From Branchiostoma floridae (lineage: Eukaryota; Chordata; Leptocardii; Amphioxiformes; Branchiostomatidae), in contig NC_049996.1 of the NCBI RefSeq assembly GCF_000003815.2, forward strand, positions 15,983,308 through 16,045,286: a stretch of 61,979 nucleotides of DNA. The letters run 5' to 3'. Below are positions 11,195 to 21,161 of the stretch, in pieces. A program made the position numbers and the translations under genes. The notes under the pieces were generated by a model, which saw only the letters and a program-made list of their open reading frames with translations, was not told the DNA's origin and searched no databases. Within the stretch, counting starts at the first letter, position 1. The number at the start of each line of letters is the position of its first letter.

Positions 11195-12049
11195 TACAGT
11201 GGAAGCCGCTTAATTGCACACTCAATTTGCCAGCGAATTCCGTGCAATTATCCGGCGTGTGCGATAATGCGGAGTTGGTCATTTGGACCGCATCACCACG
11301 GTCGGAGGGGCCGAGAGGTGGTGTGGGAGGTAGTACAACGCACAGTTTATTTACGTGTTTATACAGTAGTGCTGTACCTGCTCCGGACGTCATGTACATG
11401 TCTTCACGAAACATCGTGCTGCAATGCACTTGAAATCAAAACTAAAAGTAAGTTACTGTATACGTTATGTAGCTTCCTGAGCACGAAACTAAAGCATTGC
11501 ACCGCCGAAGGCGAGTGTTATGTCCGTCTGTAGGCCCCGAGTCGCTGTGTTGTTTCCGACTGGCTGCCAAGACCATAAAACCACTGCATAAGTATTTCCC
11601 CGCTACCCTAATTACAGTAATTAGACAATGGACAGATAGAGAACAGTTTTTATTGAGTATGTCACAGCAAGTTGTCTGCCAAATCGTAATGCGGGCTTTG
11701 ACGACCTTAAGCGGGCGGGCGTCTCTTCATAGTGCCGACCCCACAATATCGCTTTCTTTTGATCCCAATAACAATTTCATACATGTTGTCAGTATAGCGA
11801 CTTCACAAAGGCCGTTTTCGGCTTATTTGTACCGTGTCTGACGATTTTTAGCACGCATTTTCAGTCAATTTGTTGACGTATGTTTGACAAATTTTCGTGC
11901 AATTATCCGGCGTTGGTGATTTTTTGTCGTGCAGATAAGCGAAGTCACTAACAATGGAGTGAATGGGAGACGGTTTGGGATTTTCGGATTCCGTGCAATT
12001 ACCCGAAGTGTGCGTTTATCCGAGGTGCAATTAAGTGGCTTCCACTGTA
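11195..12049. mobile_element. pogo/Tigger-like element, 855 bp
   Basis: Ends TACAGTGGAAGCCGCTTAAT and attaagtggcttccactgta, the same terminal family as the 178-bp elements at 2793 and 3592. Subterminal gtgcaattatccgg and gtgcgataatgcgg motifs recur inward on both arms. The interior carries a 114-codon frame (11497-11841, +) with no motif I recognise as a transposase, so it is probably non-autonomous. Confidence 0.65.
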
Positions 12050-12231
12050 TATGAGGTTTGTTTTTTGAACTAGGTTATACAGATAACGCAAGATACGGAT
12101 AACTTTGACTACACAGGCGAGCTGTGCTTGTCAAATACAAGTAAATCTTAAATTTCTTGCTGAAAAATACAGGATTGCACCAAATCATTTTTTTTTAATA
12201 AGATCTCATTCTGGCTTTTTCACCAGACACA

Positions 12232-13321
12232 ATGAGCCAGTCAATCACAGGAGAAAACAATCCTACAAATCATAGGGAGCAAGAAGGACCAACAAGCCCA
12301 TTACAAGATAATCCAGAACCTGATGATGTGCATGTGCTGGATGCAGAAAACACTGCAGAGCCAACAAGGATGTCAGCCTGCCTTAAAGTCTCTCCAAATA
12401 ACCCAGGACAAGAACTGTTAAGAGAAGAAAATCCAATTTATCTTACAAATCCAGAGGAGCTGACAAGCCCATTACAAAATGAAGAGGAGTCTGATGTCCT
12501 GTACACAGACAACACTGCAGATTCAACAAGAGTGTCAACATGTGGTAAAGGGTCTCTTGGAGTTCAAGGACACAACATTTCAGAGGAAGAGGCCACGTAT
12601 GTAATTGGCAATGAGCCTGAAGATACAAGTCAGTCTGATGTGATCACGAATGCGCATTTTTATGTAATTCCCAAGAATAATGATGTGCCCTCCCCATCTG
12701 CTGATGTATATTCTGTATCTGACAAGAACAATACTGAAGAATCGGCCATGTACACTGCCTCTGCAGATAACGAAGAACTAGATCCCAACGATCATGGACA
12801 TGCTGAAGAAGGACCTAAAGTCGAGCAAGCAGGCAGTACAGTTACCAAGAATTCCAACTCCAACAGAGATGCTGATAGATCTCAGCCCGACACTTCAGAA
12901 AATGATGCTAAAGATGAAGCCTGCCGTAAAGACCTCTATGACGATGGTGACATCCGACCCTACGCTGTTGCACACATGCGTGATCACGAAACATATCTCC
13001 GCACAGCAGCTTTAAGAGCACGGAATACAAAGGAGTGTAGTGACGCTGACAAAAGAGGCCATGACCCTGATGCACAGGAGGCTCAGAATCCCCTCAAAAA
13101 AGGATTTCCAAACCCCATGTACAGAGCAAATGCTGGCCAGCAGGCCTCAAATGACGCCGAAGGATTTCCAAACCCGATGTACAGAGCAAACGTTCCCCAA
13201 CAGGCCTCAGAAGACACAGGAGTACATGATATTCAGCCTCCTTCGATTAATGCGAATGAACTTAAAGCAAATCCAATGTACAGCGCAAATGCTGGGCAGC
13301 AGGCCCCAGATGACACAAAAG
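12232..13321 (+). CDS. exon 1: cytoplasmic tail with NPxY motifs
   Basis: Starts ATG after cacA and an upstream acceptor-like ttcaccag; ends acaaaaG|GTAAGA in phase 1. Acidic, Ser/Thr/Asn-rich and probably disordered. It holds four NPxY motifs, two of them in a ~20-residue tandem repeat (GFPNPMYRAN at 291-300 and 311-320), plus IRPYAVAHM and many isolated tyrosines. NPxY is the known ligand of PTB domains and an endocytosis signal. Reading on past the donor gives a 451-residue intron-retained version that lacks the TM. Confidence 0.85.
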
Positions 13322-16300
13322 GTAAGATGACTGACACAAACTTGTTGTATTTCAGGACTGTACAAAGAGTAAGGTCCACCTTATTGTTCATACATTTTGT
13401 AGTTGGAACCCAGGGCCAAAAGTTGAGCATAGGGGCCCATTACGCTGTGATCTGTATTATGTATGCTGTGATTCGGGCCCCTGCACTGTGTTTTAACCAG
13501 TGGCTTTTCTGTTATTTTGCAACAAAAGTAAGAAATGTTGGCTTTACTTTATTGAAGTTGGCCCAAAATGATGGAAATTATTCCTGAGGGTTATAGATAT
13601 CAATGTCTTCAGGGGGAGGATGCCCCCAGACTCCCCTACAATGTTCATATATTAAAGCGCCACATAGCTATTTAATTGCAGTACTAAGATGCCCACTACG
13701 GTGTAAAAACACTGGAACCTTTCTTTTATTAATGATGTCACCTGTACATGTAATAATCTTGTGAATGATTGTCTAAATTCCTCCTCACTATGTTATCCTC
13801 ACTAAAGTATGCTGTAGGCGGGCCATGAATAAAGGCACGATCTACACACAGTTTTTCCCGATATTGGCGAGCCTACAACCTCTCGCCGACAGCTTTTTTT
13901 CATCGTCTAGATGGAACTAGTACTAGTTACTATCTCGCCATTACGATATCGGAAAAATTTCTCCCAAAAGGTCCGGACCATTCGTACGATACCTTACCGA
14001 TAGCTTAGCAGGGGTCCCCGACAGCTTCGCGCGCGTGTAGATGCTTCCCGACTTCGGGAAGGCTCATTAGCATAGAACGCCATTTGGAAAATTGCGCTAT
14101 ATGTTTATGACTGCAAGCGCCATGGGTGTCCGGCCCCCTACGTTCTAGATCCCTCCCGACATCTTACCGATATCCACAGATATCGGTAAAAGCTGTGTGT
14201 AGATTGGGCCTAAGACTGAACTGAACATAGCTATGTCATTTATTTCACATCCATAATGTCATTTACCAGCACAGATGAATTTTCATGCTACGATCCTTTT
14301 TTAAGTTTGTTTTTACTTATACGAGGGGCATTCAATAAGTAATGTCCCTGACCCACTTCCAGTTGTCTGATCTAGATGAAATTTTGCATGTGTAATGAGT
14401 CATATCTCTATGGCTTATGTTGCAAAAAACAGCTCTGAACTAATTGTGGTTACTGATTTACTGGTGTTTGAACTGAGTCAGGTGTGAAATGGACCAGGTG
14501 TGAAATGGAGCAAGTTGAGTGTCGCGCAGTGATCCGGTTTTTGTATTTGAAAGGACGCACACCAAAGGGGACTTTTGATGAAATGAAAAAAACTTATGGT
14601 GATGATGCCCCATCATATGACCTTGTAAAACGCTGGCATCCTGAATTCAAACAAGGTCGGAAGTCTGTGGAAACAGCTCCCAGACCTGGTCGTCCCTCTT
14701 CTGCCATTGATGAGGCATCTGTCGGAGGACCAACCTGGGATGTCCTACAAGAACGGTGTCCAGAGCTACATCAAATGATGGGAGAAATGCAAAACTCTGG
14801 GTGGTTCCTATGAAGAGAAAGACTAATAACTGTGCCAAGTTTCATTAATCTCCTGCTATGGGAAATGGGTCAGGGACATTACTTATTGAATGCCCCTCGT
14901 ACTACAAAACTCACTGGTTTAAATTTGATTATCAAACAAACACAGGCTATTGTTCAGGCGGTCGATGTTGCTTGTTCGCTGCTGTGGCGATTTCCCTGCT
15001 ACTGGTTGGATCTACTGTGACAGCAATCATCAAACTAAGATTTTATCACAACACCCAAGGCTTTCAACCGGTAAGGTTCACATCTTTGGCCCAATCAACT
15101 GTCAGCAAAATCAATGCACAATAACAGCCCATTGGAAGTATGTACCAACCCATTCAAAATGTACACTATAATATATATGTATATATATATATATATATAT
15201 ATGTCAGGGTAGAGACTCCGATCTGGTAGAATCGGCGATTCTACCGGTAGAGATCCCGATCGTAGTCTCTGTCGGCAGAGACTCTGATCGGGATCTCTAC
15301 CTGCAGAATCGCTGATTCTACCGGTAGAGATTCCGATCGTAGTTTCTGTCGACAGAGACTACGATCAGGATCTCTACCGGTAGAGTCGGCGATTCTACCG
15401 GTGGAGATCCCGATCGGAGTTTCTGTCGACAGAGACTACGATCGAGATCTCTACCAATAGAGATCACATTTATCAAAGGCGGTATGCCTTCATATCCCTG
15501 CATATTGATAGGGAATTGTCAAATATGTGAAATTAGTGGGCTCAAGTGATCATCACAAGACTTAGTTCAAATTTACCTCAAATTTGCCTCAAATTGTGTC
15601 ACTTAGAGAAGGAACTATTTGACTTATGCCCAATAAATTCACATTCTTATGCATATAAAGCTAGGTAAGAACAATGACTAAACCTGATAACTGAGTGTCT
15701 AATTTAGTATTAAGTACCGGACAAGTCCAGCAACACTCTCATTAGAAATAACTCAAACAAGACGGGGCTAATAACCATTTTTTCTGTTTTATCCAAATTG
15801 TGAATAATTTATTGCTTCACTATCAACTAGCACTCTACACCAAGTTAGAAGTAGCATAAAAGTTTTTCTTCTTCCTCTTCTTCTTTCGTTACTGCTAAGC
15901 CCCTGTAAAACGGATTATCAGCAGTGCGCATGCAAACATTGAAGGACCAGATCGAGATTTCTAACAGTNNNNNNNNNNNNNNNNNNNNNNNNNNNNNNNN
16001 NNNNNNNNNNNNNNNNNNNNNNNNNNNNNNNNNNNNNNNNNNNNNNNNNNNNNNNNNNNNNNNNNNNNAATACCAATGATTTCTGTAACATATAGCTTGT
16101 CTTAAACAAGTTAAAGCAGCCGTGATCACAATCTTTATATAAGCAAGGAGCTTTTATGTCAGATGGAGGGAGCATGAATTACTTTCTTTTGTTCCTATCT
16201 TCACCACAAGTGTTAACAGAATAATTCACGATACCTTACGATTTGTACGATACCTGTGTGTCAAAAACACTCATTTGCATTAATCCGTCGCCCGCGCGCT

Positions 16301-19300
16301 GGTGTCTTCCCTCTGATTTTGAAATGATCCTTTAAATGATAGAAGAGAAAGAATAAAAAGTATAAGTATCGACAACTAAACTTAATCGACAAAACTCAAA
16401 GAAATACAAAAGAACTCAAGTCATACTAGCATAAGAAGACCCAGTCCTAATACGCCCAGTCAAAACGAAATCCATGCAAAAAGTCGCTCTCTCCTTGCAA
16501 GGACTGATCCTGTACAATTCCTACAATTATTGCACACAATACTATACAATATTAGGCTCGCCACTAAGGCGTCGACAAAAACCAGCCAATACTTAATGTT
16601 AGTGTTAAAAGGCTTTTGTTTCTTTTATGCAGGGCATGAGAGGTACCAACCTAACTAATCTTCAAGTTGACAGCATCAATGGTACCAATGCACCCAGCCA
16701 TGGTAGGATCAACCATGGTACCAACCCACCCACCAACCTCGGTAGCATTGATGGTACCAACCCAACCAGCCATGGTAGTATTAATGGTACCAACCCAACC
16801 AACCGTGGTAGCATTGATGGTACCAACCCAACCAGCCATGGTAGTATTAATGGTACCAACACAGCCAACCGTGGTAGCATTGATGGTACCAACCCAACCA
16901 GCCATGGTAGTATTAATGGTACCAACACAGCCAACCGTGGTAGCATTGATGGTACCAACCCAACCAGCCATGGTAGTATTAATGGTACCAACCCAATCAA
17001 CCTTGGTAGCAGTAATGGTACCAATGCACCCAACCTTGGTGGCATCAATTATAGTACCAATCCAACCACCCTCGGTAGCACCAATGGTACCCATGGTGCC
17101 AACCCAGTCAGTTGCAACACTGGTGGTACCAACCCACCCATCAAAGGTAAGTATTGAAAGTAAAATCTAAGCTTAGGTATAAAGTTATTACACCCAATAT
17201 AGACACAAATTTTTAACGCCATCTGCTCACAGACACCTAATTTCATTGTCGTAGTCCAGATTTCCCGACAAGTCTGGAGTATTCGTCTAAGAACTCCTGC
17301 TTGTGTTTAAATTCATCCCAATATTTGGAGATCTAAGGTCAGGTTAATTAACATATGGACAGTTTGAAAAATGGCAGAAGGAGACAAATCTCAATCTTCT
17401 CATTAGTACATGTAAAACTAACCTGCACTTTATACGTTTGTGAAGATTATACATCCAGGAATATAATGAAAAGATGAAAGTTGAATCTCTACTTCTGGAT
17501 AAATCAAATTTACTTCAGACGTTTCAAACGACCTCCGTCGTTCTTCTTCAGTGAAATAAAAATAAAAGTTTACAACACAAAGTTTAAATAAAAAATAAAA
17601 AAATAAAAGTTTACACAAAGTTTTTAACCTGCACTTTGTTTTATCTATTTCCATGATTTATCAGTTGCAATAACGTCAAATAAAGTAAACATCCAACTTT
17701 GGCAACAATTTGAAGCTGCGACCAACCTTTTCAATTTTTAAAAGTTTAATATATAATATTCACATCGAGAAAATATTTCATGAAATGAAGCTATCACCGC
17801 TACAGAAACAGTCTGCCACCGGGCCACCATGCACCTGTCTTGCCCAGCAGACAAGTTGCTTGTGATTGACGTTGTCTTCTTTGGACGGAGGAACAGAGAG
17901 ACCATGAGGGGGTGTAAATGTGGCTGGATCAGACGATGCAACTTGGATAAGTGTGAAAGAAAGGATGAGTACGTAGAAGCACCATAGGCCGACCTGCATG
18001 TAATTCCACCCCTAGCGCACTCCGGTCCTGTCTTTAAGCACGGTTCGAAATAAACATACCTAACATGCAATTTGCACATAATTTTCAAGATATGCACATA
18101 AAAATTTTCTGAACTTAGGATTTAGAATTAGACACCATTACTCTTAGACAGAACGACATATGGACGTCTGACATCTGTCTTTTTCCTTCCTTGTTTATGC
18201 CGGTAACTTTCTCCGGTAGCTTCACTAGATGGAATTTAAAATTTGCCAATTCAAGCTAGCGATCCCAATCACGATCACCGCCTAGATGTATTTTGCATGT
18301 AAATTTTTCAAATTGCACGTAAACTCAAAATTTTTGCCAACTTGCAATTTTGCATGAAGCAAAAAAAAATTATTTCGATCCCTGTTAGGAATGTCCAAAT
18401 GCCCTAAGGGCATTTTTTAGTACTACAAAACATTTCTACTTAACCTCAACTTTTCACTGGACCAAAATTTGTATTATCTATAAACATTTTTACTTGAAGT
18501 TGCAGCAATTGTAGTTTGTAATTGAAGTTGTAGAAATCCTAGAAAAAGAATTTAGAAATACGATTCGTAAGATAAAATGTTTTACATCAGAAGGGTAAAT
18601 TTTGATCATTGAAGTGAGGGTTGCTTGTAATCAGTCAACTGTTGCATTTTAGTGTCGTTGGTGATATCACTAAGTCATTTTGTACCATCTTGTATCTTTT
18701 AACAGAAAATTGCGAACCAGGGACGAAGTCAGAGTAAGGCAGAGATGTCAGGGCTTGCAGCAGTGCAACATGAAAGTATCAATGCGTATCGCTGACTTTG
18801 GTGACCAGTGTCGAAAAACCAAGAAGTACTTGGAGGTAACGTACCGTTGTGAAGGTGGGCACAAAAATCCATTTCTCTATCTAATTGTAGGACTGTGCAT
18901 GTAAACTATTTTCAGTTACAGGCACAAATACAGTGGTACAAGTCTCAGTGTCACACATAGCCAACCATGGCCTCCCAGCCTTCTCCAGACCATGGTTGGG
19001 AGTTATAAGCCCATCACACATAGAATCTACAATTAATGTTTGTTAAACATTCCTGAAAACTCATAATGAAGGCAACTTTCCTTTTGTCAAGCTTTTTTTT
19101 TGCACATACTCATGTCAGTTTTGGGCTTCCAGAGGATGTCATCCATATAATCAAAATTCAACAATAAATAATGGCCTAAACAGTCAAAATGGTAATCTTT
19201 GGATGGAATTTACCTAATATTATGTTGTTTTTGTATCTTTAAAATTGTAAAAAGTAGTGCCCACTTCACTAAGCATTTTACTTGTATCACCTGCAGAAAA

Positions 19301-20132
19301 GAAAGAAAGAGTCAGTTCCCGACTAGCAACTGGCCCCTATCCTGGCACTACAGCGGGACTGGCTGTGTCATCCGATAATGAGATATTTGTGACTCACAGC
19401 TCCATAAAAACAATCCAAGTCTTCAGCATGAAGGGTGTAAAACTCCGCAACATCCCTACAGGAGACATGAAACCATACGGTATAGCCACAGGCCTCAACA
19501 ACTCTCTGTGGGTTGTTTTGCAAGGAGGCCACGAAAATCGCCTAATGAATGAAAATGCTGTCAGTCAGTACAGCAAAGATGGCCACGTCCTTGCCAAGTA
19601 CAATTGCAATGGCCGATTCATAATCCATGGGATTGCAGTGGACAAGCTAGCCGACAAGATCATACTGACAATAGAACGGCGTTCTGGTGAAAGAATGCAA
19701 TCAGATTTTGTGTGGTTCCGTCCCACTCACACACAGGGGATGCCAACATGTAACATGAGCAAGTTCGGGTCGATAGAAGGAGATGCGCGACACTCTGTCG
19801 CAGTGGACAAGAGAGGAAACATCTTCATACCAGACAGGGGTAATGGTCGTGTTTTGAAGTATGACAAGAATGGAGTCTACCTTTCCAGTTTCGGCACTCA
19901 AGGCACTGGAGCGGGGTATCTTAACCACCCCTCGGGAATCTGTGTGGACGGTTGGGGCCGTGTGATTGTGGCTGATGGTGGTAACCACCGACTGGAGATG
20001 TTCACAGCTAAGGGGGATCATGTCTGCACTGTTGCCTACATCAATTATCCAGCGCGTGTTGCTATAGGTGGGGAGGGGCAGCTTGTAGTGTCCCATTCAG
20101 CCTCTGTAACAATCTTGCCCAAACATAATTAA
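12232..20132 (+). CDS. type II membrane protein: NPxY tail, TM, NGT stalk, SUEL lectin, NHL propeller
   Basis: The six-exon model is 12232-13321, 14958-15070, 16633-17146, 17806-17968, 18706-18854 and 19297-20132: 2865 nt, 954 residues plus TAA. Every junction is GT-AG and the phases join without a stop (1,0,1,2,1). Order: disordered acidic tail (1-363) with NPIY 67-70 and NPMY at 294-297, 314-317 and 347-350; TM helix ~367-390; stalk of ~11-residue GTN repeats ~402-572; SUEL/galactose-binding lectin ~573-677 (FGR, FGDQC, KYLEVTY, ten cysteines); NHL propeller to the C-terminus. There is no N-terminal signal peptide and the N-glycosylation sequons lie after the TM, so I infer type II topology with lectin and NHL outside. 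Likely role (inference): cell-surface glycan receptor with endocytic or PTB-adaptor signalling. A 5'UTR exon probably precedes it, since ttcaccag lies 5 nt before the ATG. Confidence 0.85.
13834..14210. mobile_element. MITE, PIF/Harbinger-like ends
   Basis: Termini GGCACGATCTACACACAG and CTGTGTGTAGATTGGGCC are inverted repeats, continuing into cccgatat / atatcggt. The interior has CG-rich palindromes. GGC/GCC ends and a possible TAA at the right edge suggest Harbinger, but no clean duplication is visible. It lies in intron 1. Confidence 0.55.
14322..14899 (+). mobile_element. internally deleted mariner element
   Basis: Near-perfect inverted ends (CGAGGGGCATTCAATAAGTA and its complement) are flanked by TA at 14320-14321 and 14900-14901, the mariner target duplication. 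At 578 bp it is less than half of a full mariner. It lies in intron 1, ending 58 bp before the acceptor of the TM exon. Confidence 0.9.
14505..14813 (+). pseudogene. mariner transposase N-terminal fragment
   Basis: The frame from ATG 14505 (an in-frame ATG at 14484 is also possible) encodes the Mos1-type helix-turn-helix end of a mariner transposase: VIRFLYLKG, GTFDEMKKTYG, VKRWHPEFKQG and the RPGRPSSAID linker. The catalytic DDD domain is missing; the frame jumps to 30 unrelated residues and stops. The fragment might still bind its own inverted repeats, but cannot transpose alone. Confidence 0.85.
14958..15070 (+). CDS. exon 2: transmembrane segment
   Basis: Acceptor ttgttcag|GCGG, donor accG|GTAAGG. 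Enters in phase 1 and leaves in phase 0. Encodes GRCC, then a hydrophobic run FAAVAISLLLVGSTVTAIIK, then LRFYHNTQG. Basic residues flank both sides, so charge alone does not fix topology. Confidence 0.85.
15205..15465 (+). repeat. 77-bp palindromic tandem array
   Basis: Three units start gattctaccgg at 15237, 15314 and 15391 (period 77). Each contains nested palindromes such as ctctaccggtagag and tctgtcgacaga plus cgatcggag/gatcgggatc blocks, so the array can form repeated hairpins or cruciforms. An (AT)n tract (15168-15202) precedes it. It lies in intron 2. Confidence 0.85.
15969..16068. other. assembly gap (100 N)
   Basis: Exactly 100 N, the usual placeholder for a gap of unknown length. 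It is in intron 2, so a missed exon cannot be excluded, although exons 2 and 3 join in frame without one. Confidence 0.95.
16633..17146 (+). CDS. exon 3: NGT-repeat stalk
   Basis: Acceptor tcttttatgcag|GGC, donor ATCAAAG|GTAAGT; phase 0 in, phase 1 out. The bulk is a 33-bp tandem repeat coding GTNPTSHGSIN / GTNTANRGSID, so that ING-T (a sequon) and IDG-T (not a sequon) alternate. This should be an extended glycosylated stalk. The DNA repeat leaves both minus-strand frames open; those are shadows. Confidence 0.85.
17516..17555 (-). ncRNA. hammerhead-ribozyme-like motif (weak)
   Basis: On the minus strand: CTGAAGA (fits CUGANGA), then a perfect 6-bp hairpin AACGAC-GGAG-GTCGTT, then GAAAC. These are the conserved core strings of a hammerhead ribozyme. 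Stem II is not flush with the core (two extra bases on one side, one on the other) and I could not place stem I and the cleavage site. More probably a retroelement-associated relic. Confidence 0.25.
17806..17968 (+). CDS. exon 4: N-terminal half of SUEL lectin domain
   Basis: Acceptor cgctacag|AAACA, donor GGATGA|GTACGT (weaker than the others); phase 1 in, phase 2 out. Encodes TVCHRATMHLSCPADK, LVIDVVFFGRR and a GCKC cluster. The first two cysteines and the FGR match the start of galactose-binding (sea-urchin-egg-type) lectin domains. It was found by phase and family pattern, as the exon is too short to stand out as an ORF. Confidence 0.75.
18706..18854 (+). CDS. exon 5: C-terminal half of SUEL lectin domain
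   Basis: Acceptor tcttttaacag|AAAA, donor TGTGAAG|GTGGGC; phase 2 in, phase 1 out. Encodes VRVRQRCQGLQQCNMKV, then FGDQC and KKYLEVTYRCE, the hallmark second half of the domain. Confidence 0.85.
19297..20132 (+). CDS. exon 6: NHL beta-propeller, C-terminal
   Basis: Acceptor tcacctgcag|AAAAG, phase 1; one large exon to TAA 20130-20132. Contains several NHL blades, clearest in the last third (HPSGICVDGWGRVIVADGG, HRLEMFTAKGD) and earlier (HSVAVDKRGNIFIPDRG). About 277 residues, the right size for a six-bladed NHL propeller, a protein/RNA/ligand interaction fold. Confidence 0.85.
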
Positions 20133-21140
20133 AGCCACACCCATTTGCTTCCCACCTATTCAAACCTTCACTCCATTCTTGTTATACTTCACAGTTCACT
20201 GTTCTGACCAAATTATTTGTTGAAAAAAACATTGTGGCAATCAATTTAATTTTAATTGAAATCAAAGGGTTAATGGTTAACACTGTACACTTATTCAGAA
20301 TTGATCAAGTGAATGTGATATAATTGATGTCCATGCAAATGACAAAAGCTGAATCACTAAGAGTTGCCCTACATTTGTACATGTACCTAATACCAAAGAT
20401 CCGAATATTGTTGGGTTATAACATCAAGTAATTCACTTCTTTATTGAGACTGCAGGCATATCCTACACTCAAGTACATTGAAGGTCCTTCCAAGGATAAC
20501 AACAATTCAGATGAAATGTATAAAAGCACTGTACTAAAAAAGGACTGTTGCAAAATGTGACTTACACAACTACCAAGTTACATGTGTGACACAACTGTAT
20601 TGTAGCATTGTAGCAATAAGATGACTACAAGATAAGAGTAAAAAGATTGTGTCGCGCAGCTCAAAAATGATATAAAATGTCAGCATCATACTGTGAATAA
20701 TGTACATCACTTATGGAAAAGAGCTGACTCAATTTGCTTGGATGAAAACACAAAGCCACGTTGCACCATCTACTATCAAAAGGCGTTACGCTCTGCCTGA
20801 GCATTGTGCTTCAAGTTCGACTGATATAAAGCGGTGGCCCAGGTGTGTACTTGGCTAAAAATGCACACTATGCCTTTTTTTTGCACTTACATGTAGATGT
20901 ACTTGAAAAAACACCATGCTTCACCTGGGCTGAGGATGAATGACTGTAACTTTAGAAAGAAATTTTGACAAATAATTTCAATTATTGGACTTCAATATGT
21001 TTCTGTAATGTACTACAAAACAAACACATGAAATAGTGTTTAAACTTTTATGAATTTCAATGTTTTGTCAAAATTATGTTCAGTAAGACTGCAAGAGTAA
21101 GACTACACACTTTTGCATGTGTTTATTGTTTGTTTGAACC
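20133..21140. other. 3' UTR of the lectin-NHL gene and spacer
   Basis: No ORF, and no canonical AATAAA that I can see in the first kilobase after the stop. The two neighbouring genes converge here. Confidence 0.4.
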
Positions 21141-21146
21141 TTTATT
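21141..21146 (-). terminator. poly(A) signal of the microgene
   Basis: AATAAA on the minus strand, 16 nt after the TAA at 21162-21164. Confidence 0.5.
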
Positions 21147-21161
21147 TCTTTGTTTATCAAT

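Noticed and set aside
11497-11841. 114-codon ORF in the pogo-like element as a transposase
   Set aside because: No HTH/CENPB or DDE motif visible; composition gives no support.
13322-13587. Continuation of the exon 1 frame to a 451-residue protein
   Set aside because: A strong GTAAGA donor and in-phase TM exon show that this is intron; a retained-intron isoform is possible but unproven.
16651-17094. Minus-strand ORFs over the NGT repeat
   Set aside because: Shadows of a 33-bp coding repeat; the plus frame has matching splice phases on both sides.
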